Shown: positions 55,796-64,000 of the stretch, in pieces
How positions within the stretch are numbered: position 1 is the stretch's first letter
Layout of the letters: each line of letters opens with the position of its first letter
Source: Bacteroides sp.
GTDB taxonomy: Bacteria; Bacteroidota; Bacteroidia; Bacteroidales; Muribaculaceae
DNA: 64,000 nt
Reading direction: 5' to 3'
NCBI GenBank assembly: GCA_014802105.1
Contig: JAAVCX010000012.1
Location: 36,299 to 100,298 of the forward strand
Program-made: the position numbers and the translations under genes
The notes under the pieces: generated by a model
Database searches by the model: none
What the model was told of the DNA's origin: nothing
The model's input: only the letters and a program-made list of their open reading frames with translations

Positions 55796-57172
55796 ATGAA
55801 ACATAACAATTATTTACTCGCCCTTTCCTTCCTCCTCACGGTAGCCTGTACCGTCACCAAAGAGGATGCTCCGCTGGTGAGCGGAACAATCGCCTCGGGC
55901 GACTCGACCCTGATCACAACCTACTATGACATCAACGGAGACGTCTACATTGAGGATATCTACACCGACTCGCTCGGCAACTTCTCCTACAACCCCGAGA
56001 TCCCTCAGGGCACCGACCTCACCCTTTATATTAACGGTAAGTCATACGGCGTGCGCATCGACAACGGCTCCACGGTCAACATCGCCATCGACTCGCTCGG
56101 CGGCGCTGCTTTCGACGGCGACAACGCAGCCGCCAGCCGCTGGCTCACGGAATGTTTCGACGGTTACAATCCCCGCCGTTTCAAGCACATCAAGGAGCGC
56201 GACGGCGAGTATGATCCCGCCAAGTATCTCGGCATGATCGATGCTACCCGCCAGGCAACCGATGCCATCCTTCCCGAAGTGGCCGATGACAGCCTCCGCA
56301 CCTACTATGATCGTATGGGCCGACAGTTCTACAACCGCACCAAGGCCGACATTATCGGCTACGACTACTATTATAATAAGCGTGAATCAGGTGTGGAGTA
56401 TCCCCAGGCTGAAGTCGACGAGCTGAGGGCTATCGATCCCAATTCCGACGAGGCCCGACGCACAGGAGCCCTTTACGAGTGGGCCATGAGCATTACCATG
56501 CCTAAACTTGGCACCTTCTCACAGAATCTTGCAGCTATGTGTGATTCTGTTGAAGCCAAAGTCACCAATCCCGCTAACAAGCGCATGATCATAAATAATT
56601 ACTGTGACCTGCTCTTCTCCTACGGCACCCCCCTGGAAGAGATTCGCGGATTCATGGCCAAATGTGCCGACCGCCTGTCGCCCCACCAGATCGAAGTGAT
56701 GGAGGGCAAGATCGCAGAGATCGAAAGCCGCACCAAGGACGGCGACATGATACCCTCCGATCCTGTGCTCGTGGCTCCCGACGGCTCCAAGAAGACTCTC
56801 TCCGAGGCTTGCGAAGGTAAGGTGGCCTATATAGATATGTGGGCCACATGGTGTGGCCCATGCTGCGCTCAGATTCCCTATATGGAAAAACTGGCCGAGC
56901 ACTACAAGGGTAACGACAAGGTGATATGCATCTCCATCTCATGCGACGAGGATCTCGACGCATGGCACCGCAAGCTCGACCAGGACAAGCCCGAGTGGCC
57001 ACAATACGTCTTCACCGGCGAGAGCGGCCAGAAGTTCATGACCGCTATGGGCGTCACCGGTATTCCCCGCTTCATCATCGTCAACCCCGACATGACTGTA
57101 GCCCGCATCGATGCACCCCGTCCCCAAAACGCCGACAAGGTTCAGGCCATCATCGACGAGCTCACTAAATAA
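55796..57172 (+). CDS. TlpA-like thioredoxin lipoprotein
   Basis: 458 residues. Lipoprotein signal LLALSFLLTVAC. The N-terminal part is a DUF4369-like beta domain (VSGTIASGDSTLITTYYDINGD, LYINGKSYGVRIDNGSTVNI), the centre is helical, and the C-terminal 140 residues form a thioredoxin fold with redox motif Cys353-Gly-Pro-Cys356 in ATWCGPCCAQIP and VTGIPRFIIVNPDM for the cis-proline. An extra Cys at 357 adjoins the motif. It lies 54 bases before the SusC gene, so it belongs to the same operon and probably handles disulfides in the periplasm. Confidence 0.9.
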   Translation: MKHNNYLLALSFLLTVACTVTKEDAPLVSGTIASGDSTLITTYYDINGDVYIEDIYTDSLGNFSYNPEIPQGTDLTLYINGKSYGVRIDNGSTVNIAIDSLGGAAFDGDNAAASRWLTECFDGYNPRRFKHIKERDGEYDPAKYLGMIDATRQATDAILPEVADDSLRTYYDRMGRQFYNRTKADIIGYDYYYNKRESGVEYPQAEVDELRAIDPNSDEARRTGALYEWAMSITMPKLGTFSQNLAAMCDSVEAKVTNPANKRMIINNYCDLLFSYGTPLEEIRGFMAKCADRLSPHQIEVMEGKIAEIESRTKDGDMIPSDPVLVAPDGSKKTLSEACEGKVAYIDMWATWCGPCCAQIPYMEKLAEHYKGNDKVICISISCDEDLDAWHRKLDQDKPEWPQYVFTGESGQKFMTAMGVTGIPRFIIVNPDMTVARIDAPRPQNADKVQAIIDELTK

Positions 57173-57226
57173 TGTATAGCTTCATTACCGTTATCATCAG
57201 AAACCAATCATTATCAACCTTAGGAC

Positions 57227-60200
57227 ATGAATATTAAGAAAATAGCTATACTCCTGGCCATAGCCGCGTGTGCGGCATGGCCGGTGGATATGGCAGCCCA
57301 AACTACCCGGTCGGCAACATCGGCGATGGAGAAGATTGCCGAAAAGAATATCATAGGCACTGTGCGCGATGATGCCGGCGAGCCTCTCGTAGGTGCCACG
57401 GTGATGATCGAAGGTACCACAGAAGGTGTGGCTACCGATGCCGACGGCAATTTCTCTATACTTACCACCAGAAAAAAGCCCGTGCTCCTCATTACTTATA
57501 TAGGTATGGAGCCTATGAGAGTGGAGGTGCCAAAAAACTTCCGTCTGCTCGACCTCAAGATGACTCCGCAGACCAATATGATGGACGAAGTGGTGGTGAC
57601 CGGCTATCAGACCATCAAGCGCGAATCGGCCACAGGTTCCTATCAGACCATCACCGCCGAGGATCTCAACAAGCGCTTCACCGGTAACCTCGTGTCGAAT
57701 CTCGAGGGTAAGGTGCCCGGCCTCGTCGGTGCCGAGAAGGGCGAGAGTGAGATCGTCATCCGCGGTATGGGCTCATTCTCGGCTCAGAATTCGCCTCTCA
57801 TCGTCGTCGACGGCCTCCCGATCGAAGGTGGGCTCGAGACCGTCAATCCATACGACGTAGAGAACATCACCGTGCTCAAGGATGCCGCCGCAGCCGCCAT
57901 CTACGGCGCACGCGCTTCGGCCGGTGTCATCGTCATCACCACCAAGACCGCCAAGAAAGAGCGTCTCACAGTCGATTTCAACGCCGACCTCACCATCAGC
58001 GAGAAGACTGACTACAGCGACCTCTTCTATGCCGACGGTGCTCAGGCCGTGCAGCTCGAGCTCTACAACTTCAACGGTATGCTCAACGACGAGAGCGACG
58101 GCTATCTCAACTCTGCTCTCTCACGCTACCGCACCGGCAAGATGAGCATGCTCTCGCCCGTGATGCGCACACTGCTGGGCAACTATGTGGGTGATGTCTC
58201 CGATGCCGATATGACCCGTCAGCTCGACTACTGGCGCGGCAACAACTATATGGACGAGTTTGAGAAGATCCACGACCGCAATCAGATCACCCAGAACTAC
58301 AACCTCGCTCTGCGCATGCAAGGCAAGGTCATCAACTCGAGCATTATGCTCAACTATGCCCGCGACAATATGGGCGTGAAGCGCGAACATTCCGACGCCA
58401 TCACCCTCAAATACAAGGGTGACATCAAGGCGGCCAGCTGGCTCGATATCTCCCTGGGTCTGCACGTCATCTCCAACCGCTCCAAGACCCATGCCGAGAG
58501 CTATCTGACACGCACTTCGTTCCTCCCCTATATGTCCAACTATGACATCGACGGCAATCCCGCAGGTATGGAGTGTGGCATCTATCCCGGCGAAGAAGTG
58601 TTTGGCGACGCCGGCAATGAGCTCAAGGATCCCACCTTCAACCTGCTCGACGAGATGAACTACAACTTCCGTCGCTACCGCAACACCAATATCCGCTCCT
58701 ACGTGCACGCTTTGTTCAAGATTCTTCCCGGATGGACCGCTCAGGCACAGTTTCAGTATGAGGATATCCAGAACAAGACCGAGATCGTGTGGAATGGCGA
58801 GTCCTACCGCATGCGCACTCTCTACAACCTCGCCACTACCACCGAGACCAAGCACATCGGCTGGGAACCCAATCCCGACTTCGATTGGACAAGCATCGAT
58901 GACATCATAGCCGACATGGAGAATCCTGAAATCGGTCCCGACCATATAGGCGAAAGAAAAGTGTTCGGTAAAGCCGCCACTCACCATGTCCCCGACGGAG
59001 GAGTGAAGCAGTCGTCCTCCAATCAGGCCGCCTACTATACGTTCCGCGGTCAAACACGCTACAACCGTAACTTCGGCCCCCATCAGATTGATGCCGTGGC
59101 CGGTATGGAATATCGCGAGAACCACACTTCGGGCGACAGCTACCTCGTGTATGGCTACAACCCCGAGACCCTCAACAACTCAACAGTCGGAGCAGACTGG
59201 GCTTATATCTCCACGCCCTACACCGGAGTCCTGGGCGCCGACTATGCGGGCTATGAGAGCTCATTCCTCTTCCGCCCATCGTCGAAGTTCAACGACACTC
59301 TCCACCGCTTCTACTCCATCTATTTCACCGGTAACTATGTGTATGACAGCCGTTATTCAGTTTCGGGAAGCTACCGCGTGGACAAGTGTGACCTCTTTGG
59401 CGCCGATCCCAAATTCCGCGGCCGCCCGCTGTGGTCGGTAGGCGCATCGTGGAACATGCACAACGAGGCCTTCCTCCGTCCCTACACCTGGATCGACGCA
59501 CTCAAGCTGCGCGCAAGCTACGGTCTGACCGGTAATATCGACTCGTCCGTCTCCTCCTATCTGACAGCGACACTCTCCACCCAGTATGTCAACAATCTGC
59601 CTATGGGTACCGTAAGCACTCCCCCCAACGATCAGTTACGCTGGGAGAAGACTTCGACCTGGAATACCGGTATCGATTTCGCCTTCTGGGGTTACCGCCT
59701 GAGCGGTTCGTTTGACTACTACCACAAGGCTGGTTCCGATCTGCTCACCGATGTGGACCTCGACATGACCACCGGCTACGAGACTCTCAAGATTAATGCC
59801 GGCAACATGGTCAACCACGGTATCGAGCTTCAGCTCAACGGCCATATCCTTCAGGCCAAGCAGCGCAAAGATCTCGGTATCAACCTCGGATTCAATATCG
59901 CTTACAATAAGAACAAGGTCACCAAGATCCACCACTTCCCCTCTTCGGGCGCCAACAACCTCAGCTTCAGTCTTCACGAAGGCTATCCTCTCAACTCGCT
60001 CTTCTCTATCCGCGACCGCGGCATGGTGGAGAAGGGCGGTGGCTACTACACCAGCTGGGAAGATAAGGACGGAGAGATCCACGTGGGCAACATCTCTTCA
60101 GAACTCGAAATCGAGGACTGTGTATTCTCAGGCTCTACAACTCCGAAGATCAGCGGTGCCATCACTCCACAGATCACCTGGAACGGTTTCTCGCTCGAGG

Positions 60201-60655
60201 CCATGTTTGCCTTCTACGGCGGACACTATATGCGCACCGGTGCCGAGCGCTGGAACACTTCCATAGGTTCTGAAAGCGGCTATGTAGCTTTCATGGGTAT
60301 GGGATCGATCAACTCCGAGATGCTCAGATATTGGGAAGGCGACACCACCTATCCTGGCAACGGATACAAGAATGCCAGCTACACTACGGTCAATTACACC
60401 ACCTATTATGAGTCTAATGTGAAGCACGCCGACTATATGAAGCTGCGCAATCTGGTGCTCTCCTACTCCTTCCCATCGTCAGTGTGCCGCAAGATCGGTT
60501 TTGAAAATCTGCGCCTGCGCCTCCAGATGAACAATGTATGCACCTGGGCCCGCAACTCCCTGGGCATCGATCCCGAGGCTATCGGCCTTACATCCGGCAG
60601 CCGCTATGCCCGCACTCCCCGCAGCTACACCATGAGCCTCTACTTCAACCTCTAA
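57227..60655 (+). CDS. SusC/RagA family TonB-linked outer membrane protein
   Basis: 1142 residues. After the signal peptide (IAILLAIAACAAWPVDMAAQ) comes a carboxypeptidase-regulatory-like domain (IIGTVRDDAGEPLVGATVMI, VATDADGNFSI), then the TonB plug with MDEVVVTGYQTIKRESATGS, GNLVSNLEGKVPGLVG and ITVLKDAAAAAIYGARASAG, and a 22-strand barrel ending RSYTMSLYFNL. It imports large nutrients with its SusD partner 26 bases downstream. No glycoside hydrolase or peptidase accompanies the pair inside the operon, so the substrate cannot be predicted. Confidence 0.97.
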   Translation: MNIKKIAILLAIAACAAWPVDMAAQTTRSATSAMEKIAEKNIIGTVRDDAGEPLVGATVMIEGTTEGVATDADGNFSILTTRKKPVLLITYIGMEPMRVEVPKNFRLLDLKMTPQTNMMDEVVVTGYQTIKRESATGSYQTITAEDLNKRFTGNLVSNLEGKVPGLVGAEKGESEIVIRGMGSFSAQNSPLIVVDGLPIEGGLETVNPYDVENITVLKDAAAAAIYGARASAGVIVITTKTAKKERLTVDFNADLTISEKTDYSDLFYADGAQAVQLELYNFNGMLNDESDGYLNSALSRYRTGKMSMLSPVMRTLLGNYVGDVSDADMTRQLDYWRGNNYMDEFEKIHDRNQITQNYNLALRMQGKVINSSIMLNYARDNMGVKREHSDAITLKYKGDIKAASWLDISLGLHVISNRSKTHAESYLTRTSFLPYMSNYDIDGNPAGMECGIYPGEEVFGDAGNELKDPTFNLLDEMNYNFRRYRNTNIRSYVHALFKILPGWTAQAQFQYEDIQNKTEIVWNGESYRMRTLYNLATTTETKHIGWEPNPDFDWTSIDDIIADMENPEIGPDHIGERKVFGKAATHHVPDGGVKQSSSNQAAYYTFRGQTRYNRNFGPHQIDAVAGMEYRENHTSGDSYLVYGYNPETLNNSTVGADWAYISTPYTGVLGADYAGYESSFLFRPSSKFNDTLHRFYSIYFTGNYVYDSRYSVSGSYRVDKCDLFGADPKFRGRPLWSVGASWNMHNEAFLRPYTWIDALKLRASYGLTGNIDSSVSSYLTATLSTQYVNNLPMGTVSTPPNDQLRWEKTSTWNTGIDFAFWGYRLSGSFDYYHKAGSDLLTDVDLDMTTGYETLKINAGNMVNHGIELQLNGHILQAKQRKDLGINLGFNIAYNKNKVTKIHHFPSSGANNLSFSLHEGYPLNSLFSIRDRGMVEKGGGYYTSWEDKDGEIHVGNISSELEIEDCVFSGSTTPKISGAITPQITWNGFSLEAMFAFYGGHYMRTGAERWNTSIGSESGYVAFMGMGSINSEMLRYWEGDTTYPGNGYKNASYTTVNYTTYYESNVKHADYMKLRNLVLSYSFPSSVCRKIGFENLRLRLQMNNVCTWARNSLGIDPEAIGLTSGSRYARTPRSYTMSLYFNL

Positions 60656-60681
60656 TCCTAATCACTTTCAATCAGCTACAA

Positions 60682-62097
60682 ATGATGAAAAAATATATAG
60701 CTCTGCTTCTCATGATGGTGATGCTCGTAGGCACCACTTCATGCGACAAGCAACTCGAGATTGTTCCCAAGGGCGAGTCTACGCTCTCCAATCTCAACGA
60801 CCTCGAGACTCTGCTCAATCAGCAGTTCCGTCTCTATCCTGCTCCCAATGAGCTGGACATTCTTGCCGGTGTGCAACTCAAATCCTATCCTGCCATATCT
60901 CAGCAGCTCACCGAGACCAACACCTTCAACTATGCCCTTCTCTCCGGCGATGAAAGCGTTGACCGAGCCAATATCACTGACGGAAGCGACTGCGAGCGTA
61001 TGTATGAAAGTATCTACAAGATCATGCGCAATTTCAATATCGTCATAACCAAAGCTCCCGAAGCGTCGGGCGACGATGCCACCCGTCAGCGCATCATCGC
61101 CGAGGCCAAGGTGCTACGCGCATGGTTTCATTTCCTTGCAGTCAACATTTTTGCCGAGCAATATGACGAAGCTACCGCCGCTCAGAAGGGTGGTATAGCC
61201 TATGTGGACAATATCAATAATGCCGAGCAGAAAAAGAAAATCTCGCTGGCCGAGGTCTATGAGAAAATTCTCGTCGATTGCAGCGATGAAGTCATCGCCT
61301 GCCTCAAGCCGAGCACTGTCAAGACCTGCTATCGATTCGGCAGCGATTTCGGTTACGGAGTGCGTGCCCGCGTGCTGTTCCAGATGAAGCGCTATGACGA
61401 GGCGCTCGTCTACGCCAACAAGGCGCTCAGTGTCAACAGCCAGATCGAGGACCGCTCCACAGCCATGACGGCCGGCAAATGGGTGGCCCCCTATGATGCC
61501 GACAATAACTATCTGCTCATCAACAGCGACGGTTCAAATCTGGGCGACATGTACTCGGTGGCCGTCACCCCCGAGGTGGTCAAGATGTTTGAGTATGGCG
61601 ACTATGTGAAGGACTGCATCTACGACCCGATGGAGGGCTGGAGCGACATATACAACGACTATACTTTACCCGATGCCCTGATGTTTGTCGGTGCCGACCT
61701 ACGCTTCAACACCTGGGGCCTGCGCTCGGAGTCAATGTATTACATAGCAGCCGAATGTCTCATCCGCTCGGGCAAGATCTCAGAGGGTATGGCCAAGCTT
61801 GATGCCGTGCGCCTCAACCGCATCTATTCTCCAGAGCTCTATTCATCGCGCACCGATCTGACCGAGGCCGAGGCGATGGAGATCTATCAGCGTTGCCGCA
61901 CTGTAGAATTTATCAACACATTCGAGAACTTCTTTGACCGCAAGCGCTGGAACACAGAGGAAAAGTATAAGAAGGTCATCGTACACGACCTTCAGGAGTA
62001 TGGAAAATTCACCATCGCTCCCGACTCAAAGTTATGGGTCTATCCTTTCCCCACCAAGGCCTCCAAGATGAACAGTTCGTTGACCAACAACTATTAA
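60682..62097 (+). CDS. SusD/RagB family nutrient-binding lipoprotein
   Basis: 471 residues from MMKKYIALLLMMVMLVGTTSC, a lipoprotein signal; the frame runs 48 codons further upstream into the susC-type gene and is not used. SusD features: LEIVPKGESTLSNLNDLETLL, YESIYKIMRNFNIVITK, QRIIAEAKVLRAWFHFLAVNIFAEQY, LVYANKALSVN and the C-terminal ECLIRSGKISEGMAKLDAVRLNRI with FENFFDRKRW. It lids the SusC-type transporter and binds substrate at the surface. Confidence 0.95.
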   Translation: MMKKYIALLLMMVMLVGTTSCDKQLEIVPKGESTLSNLNDLETLLNQQFRLYPAPNELDILAGVQLKSYPAISQQLTETNTFNYALLSGDESVDRANITDGSDCERMYESIYKIMRNFNIVITKAPEASGDDATRQRIIAEAKVLRAWFHFLAVNIFAEQYDEATAAQKGGIAYVDNINNAEQKKKISLAEVYEKILVDCSDEVIACLKPSTVKTCYRFGSDFGYGVRARVLFQMKRYDEALVYANKALSVNSQIEDRSTAMTAGKWVAPYDADNNYLLINSDGSNLGDMYSVAVTPEVVKMFEYGDYVKDCIYDPMEGWSDIYNDYTLPDALMFVGADLRFNTWGLRSESMYYIAAECLIRSGKISEGMAKLDAVRLNRIYSPELYSSRTDLTEAEAMEIYQRCRTVEFINTFENFFDRKRWNTEEKYKKVIVHDLQEYGKFTIAPDSKLWVYPFPTKASKMNSSLTNNY

Positions 62098-62156
62098 AAA
62101 GTCAGGAGAAACTATACTACACCTCCGCTTTAAGGAGCGTCTATAGAGCAACAGAT

Positions 62157-62264
62157 GCCCGGGCTTGCCTACGATCAGGCCCGGGCAATCGTGCTCGCCC
62201 GAGATTGATCCTCGAAAGCACGACACGACAGAACAATCGACTGCGCCGACGGGAGATAGTCGAT
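62157..62264. other. String of small hairpins after the SusD gene
   Basis: Three consecutive inverted repeats: GCCCGGGC (62157-62164 with 62179-62186), CGTGCT/AGCACG (62190-62195 with 62217-62222) and ATCGACT/AGTCGAT (62236-62242 with 62258-62264). They lie between the SusD stop and the long terminator hairpin. No reading frame of note. Could be a structured 3-prime end or a remnant of a repeat element. Confidence 0.5.
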
Positions 62265-62267
62265 AAA

Positions 62268-62350
62268 ACAGACCACGGCGTGTCATGTCTGAAAGGCAGA
62301 GATAAAAATATCTGCGCCGATTCCGGTAGACATGACACGCCGTGGTCTGT
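62268..62350. terminator. Perfect 23-base-pair hairpin between SusD and serpin genes
   Basis: Arms 62268-62290 and 62328-62350 are perfectly complementary (core ACCACGGCGTGTCATG). A nested GCAGA/TCTGC hairpin fills part of the 37-base loop. It lies between the convergent SusD-type and serpin genes and probably ends both transcripts; there is an A run on the left (62265-62268) but no long T run on the right. Confidence 0.7.
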
Positions 62351-62383
62351 AATATTAAAAGCGATCTTTGGCGGGGAGAGTTT

Positions 62384-63652
62384 TTATATTTTGTTTACGG
62401 CTCCCAGCGAGACATAGAGACCTGTGCTCGTCTCGCGCACAATGAACATAAACGGTCGGTCGATCGACACGGTCTGCACCGTAGCAGCCCCGGGGCCGAC
62501 GGCCGAAGTCATGCCGCCACCCGTCACAGTAGCTCCCTCGGCACCCTCCTCATCGATTTCAAAGACGTTTTTCTGCTTGATCACATCTACCTTCTTTATA
62601 TCAGCCGAGGTCATGCCTGAGAAATCTGCTTCGCTGAAGAGTTTTGTCACTCCCATCTCTCTGATCACTTCGACAAGATTGTCATATCGGTTCTCGATCT
62701 TCAACCTTGGCAGTCTTACTCTTACTCTATCCACGGGTACATTGTCAAGCATTGACAGATTTTGAGTGTCAGCGAGAAGACCCTTTATCGTCTGATCCTC
62801 AGCAGGCATCATTACATCAAACTCAAACGCCCCGTTGCCAAAGGGGATCTCAAGAATCAGAGTGCCATCTTTCTCACAGGTCTTGACGTCCATCACCGCC
62901 TCCATGAAATCGGCAGAGACAACAGTCCCGTCAGCTGTCGTGAACCGACCGGGCGACGTGAGTGATTTATCAAACTCCTTAGACCATTTACCCTTGAAAT
63001 AAAGAGCATTTACGCTGAAATAGGGCGATTCCACCGGCTGATCAAGAAATTCCGGTATGAGCCCCTCGGTCTTATCGGAGCACCATTGATTGACAGCATC
63101 CTTACCCTGACGGGTCGAGAGCGGTATATCAGTATAAAACGTCCCTGAGTATGACTCTTCCATCAACTCGCGATAAGAGGAACTGAAAGTAAATCCGTGA
63201 GACGCCCAAAGAGAATTGGCAATATATAACGCCGACTCTCTGTCCATTTTCACAAGCTCACTCATGAGCTTACTGTTCAACCCATTAAGCTCCGAGAGAG
63301 AATTTGCGCCAAGATAATCGAGCAGCTCAGCGCGGGCCTCTCCGGCAACACCGTTGGCAAACATTGACAACAGCATATTGAGACTCAGTCCCGAGGTGTA
63401 GACATTTTCAGCTTCGTCCACAGCGAGTTTATCGAGAAACGCCACAGACCGACGGTTATAGGCCGATACAACGTCAGCTTCGCCGTCGGTGAGCACCAAG
63501 TCATAGCGGGTGTTATCAATCTTATCACCGCCCTCGGCGATATCGATGTCATCTACCAAACCGGGATCAACGACATTTTCTGACGAACACCCTGCCGCAA
63601 GCAGCCCCAGAGCCACCGCAGCAATCATTGAAATCCTATACTTTCCATTCAT
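62384..63652 (-). CDS. Serpin (serine/cysteine protease inhibitor), lipoprotein
   Basis: 422 residues. Lipoprotein signal ISMIAAVALGLLAAGC with the lipidated Cys followed by SSENV. Serpin signatures: DNTRYDLVLTDGEADVVSAY, NVYTSGLSLNMLLSMFANGVAGEA, SLWASHGFTFSSSY, INQWCSDKTEGLIPEFL-type VNQWCSDKTEGLI, ALYFKGKWSKEFD, and DRPFMFIVRE near the end. The hinge E368-E369-G370 is followed by small residues; by standard loop length P1 would be about Ala384 (MTSAV), suggesting an elastase-like target or a cysteine protease. The ATG overlaps the stop of the C10 protease gene by 4 bases, so it is likely its partner inhibitor. Confidence 0.94.
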   Translation of the reverse strand: MNGKYRISMIAAVALGLLAAGCSSENVVDPGLVDDIDIAEGGDKIDNTRYDLVLTDGEADVVSAYNRRSVAFLDKLAVDEAENVYTSGLSLNMLLSMFANGVAGEARAELLDYLGANSLSELNGLNSKLMSELVKMDRESALYIANSLWASHGFTFSSSYRELMEESYSGTFYTDIPLSTRQGKDAVNQWCSDKTEGLIPEFLDQPVESPYFSVNALYFKGKWSKEFDKSLTSPGRFTTADGTVVSADFMEAVMDVKTCEKDGTLILEIPFGNGAFEFDVMMPAEDQTIKGLLADTQNLSMLDNVPVDRVRVRLPRLKIENRYDNLVEVIREMGVTKLFSEADFSGMTSADIKKVDVIKQKNVFEIDEEGAEGATVTGGGMTSAVGPGAATVQTVSIDRPFMFIVRETSTGLYVSLGAVNKI

Positions 63653-64000
63653 AATGATACAGAATAAAGAAATACATCGTTATTTAAATTATATTTGCCC
63701 ACTTGGTAATCACCACTAATATAGTATCCGTTATAATTACCATCCCACCCCCAATTAAAATGGTTATAGTGAAATGTTTTATATGTTGGATTTGAATCAA
63801 CTCCAGGGCCAAGGCCAGGATTTACCAACTGACTTGTATATCGTTTGGTTATAATCTTGTAACCATCTATTAACCACATATGACCTACATGATCATTATC
63901 ATTGTCATATCCTACAATTATATCCACACCAAGTCCGTCTCCACTTTCAAAAGGAATGGATTTAACTACAACATCATCAGAATATTCTGAACTCATTACA
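63649..64000 (-). CDS. C10 (streptopain-like) cysteine peptidase, C-terminal part (cut by window edge)
   Basis: Only the last 116 codons are inside; the gene enters from beyond 64000. GHMWLIDGYKI carries the catalytic His of family C10, and HFNWGWDGNYNGYY is the conserved Trp/Asn loop; the catalytic Cys must lie outside. The stop overlaps the serpin ATG (ATGA), which means coupled translation of protease and inhibitor. This part is markedly AT-rich compared with the rest of the window. In Bacteroides, C10 genes are often paired with small Spi-type inhibitors; here the partner is a serpin. Confidence 0.85.
   Translation of the reverse strand, partial: VMSSEYSDDVVVKSIPFESGDGLGVDIIVGYDNDNDHVGHMWLIDGYKIITKRYTSQLVNPGLGPGVDSNPTYKTFHYNHFNWGWDGNYNGYYISGDYQVGKYNLNNDVFLYSVSL

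Overview
The window looks like a chromosomal segment of a gut-type Bacteroidales bacterium, possibly Muribaculaceae; the family-level placement is inference. The evidence is a SusC/SusD pair, OstA-like and DUF4292 proteins, a VorB-type 2-oxoacid:ferredoxin oxidoreductase, no clear Shine-Dalgarno sequences, and several TAnnTTTG boxes of the Bacteroidetes -7 promoter type. GC is well above 50% by eye, except in intergenic gaps and the right edge. I saw no rRNA, tRNA, CRISPR array, transposase or phage genes.

Region 1 (1-8000, minus strand) is a tripartite efflux operon: HlyD-type adaptor, two FtsX-type permeases, ABC ATPase and TolC-type channel, followed by a sigma-54 response regulator and the start of its histidine kinase. 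Upstream of the adaptor lie a good -24/-12 promoter and a perfect 12+2+12 palindrome, so the operon reads as a self-controlled sigma-54 circuit. Region 2 (8000-14015, minus) is a housekeeping cluster: thioredoxin-like protein, DoxX, MnmA, bifunctional nuclease, RsmE and a TPR protein, ending at a long hairpin terminator. Region 3 (14016-21300, minus) carries asd, a DedA protein, rpe, queA and a PKD-type surface lipoprotein, plus an acyl-CoA ligase. Region 4 (21600-33430, minus) is an envelope and repair cluster: parvulin isomerase, OstA-like protein, MutL, DUF4105/Lnb-type membrane protein, a metal-site-degenerate alkaline phosphatase homologue, and SecA.

Region 5 (33553-36063) has a cytidylate-kinase-like protein, an OprP-like porin and an ECF sigma factor. 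Region 6 (36337-44054, plus) has prolyl oligopeptidase, a lipoprotein, dut, a TPR protein, a DUF4292 lipoprotein and an EnvC-like degenerate LytM protein. A long inverted repeat with a bidirectional terminator separates it from maeB. Region 7 (46749-53611) holds a MITE-like inverted repeat, PnuC-type transporter and thiamine pyrophosphokinase, the four-subunit 2-oxoacid:ferredoxin oxidoreductase, a lipoprotein with a LolD-type ATPase, and pfkA.

Region 8 (53755-62100, plus) has a TPR-TM-AraC regulator beside a TlpA-SusC-SusD operon. A heavily structured intergenic stretch follows. At the right edge a C10 (streptopain-like) cysteine protease gene, cut by the window end, overlaps by 4 bases a lipoprotein serpin gene, a likely protease-inhibitor pair with noticeably lower GC in the protease part. 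Other unexplained items are a TCTATAC/CCTATAC heptamer repeat recurring near start codons and a compact three-way-junction candidate upstream of secA.
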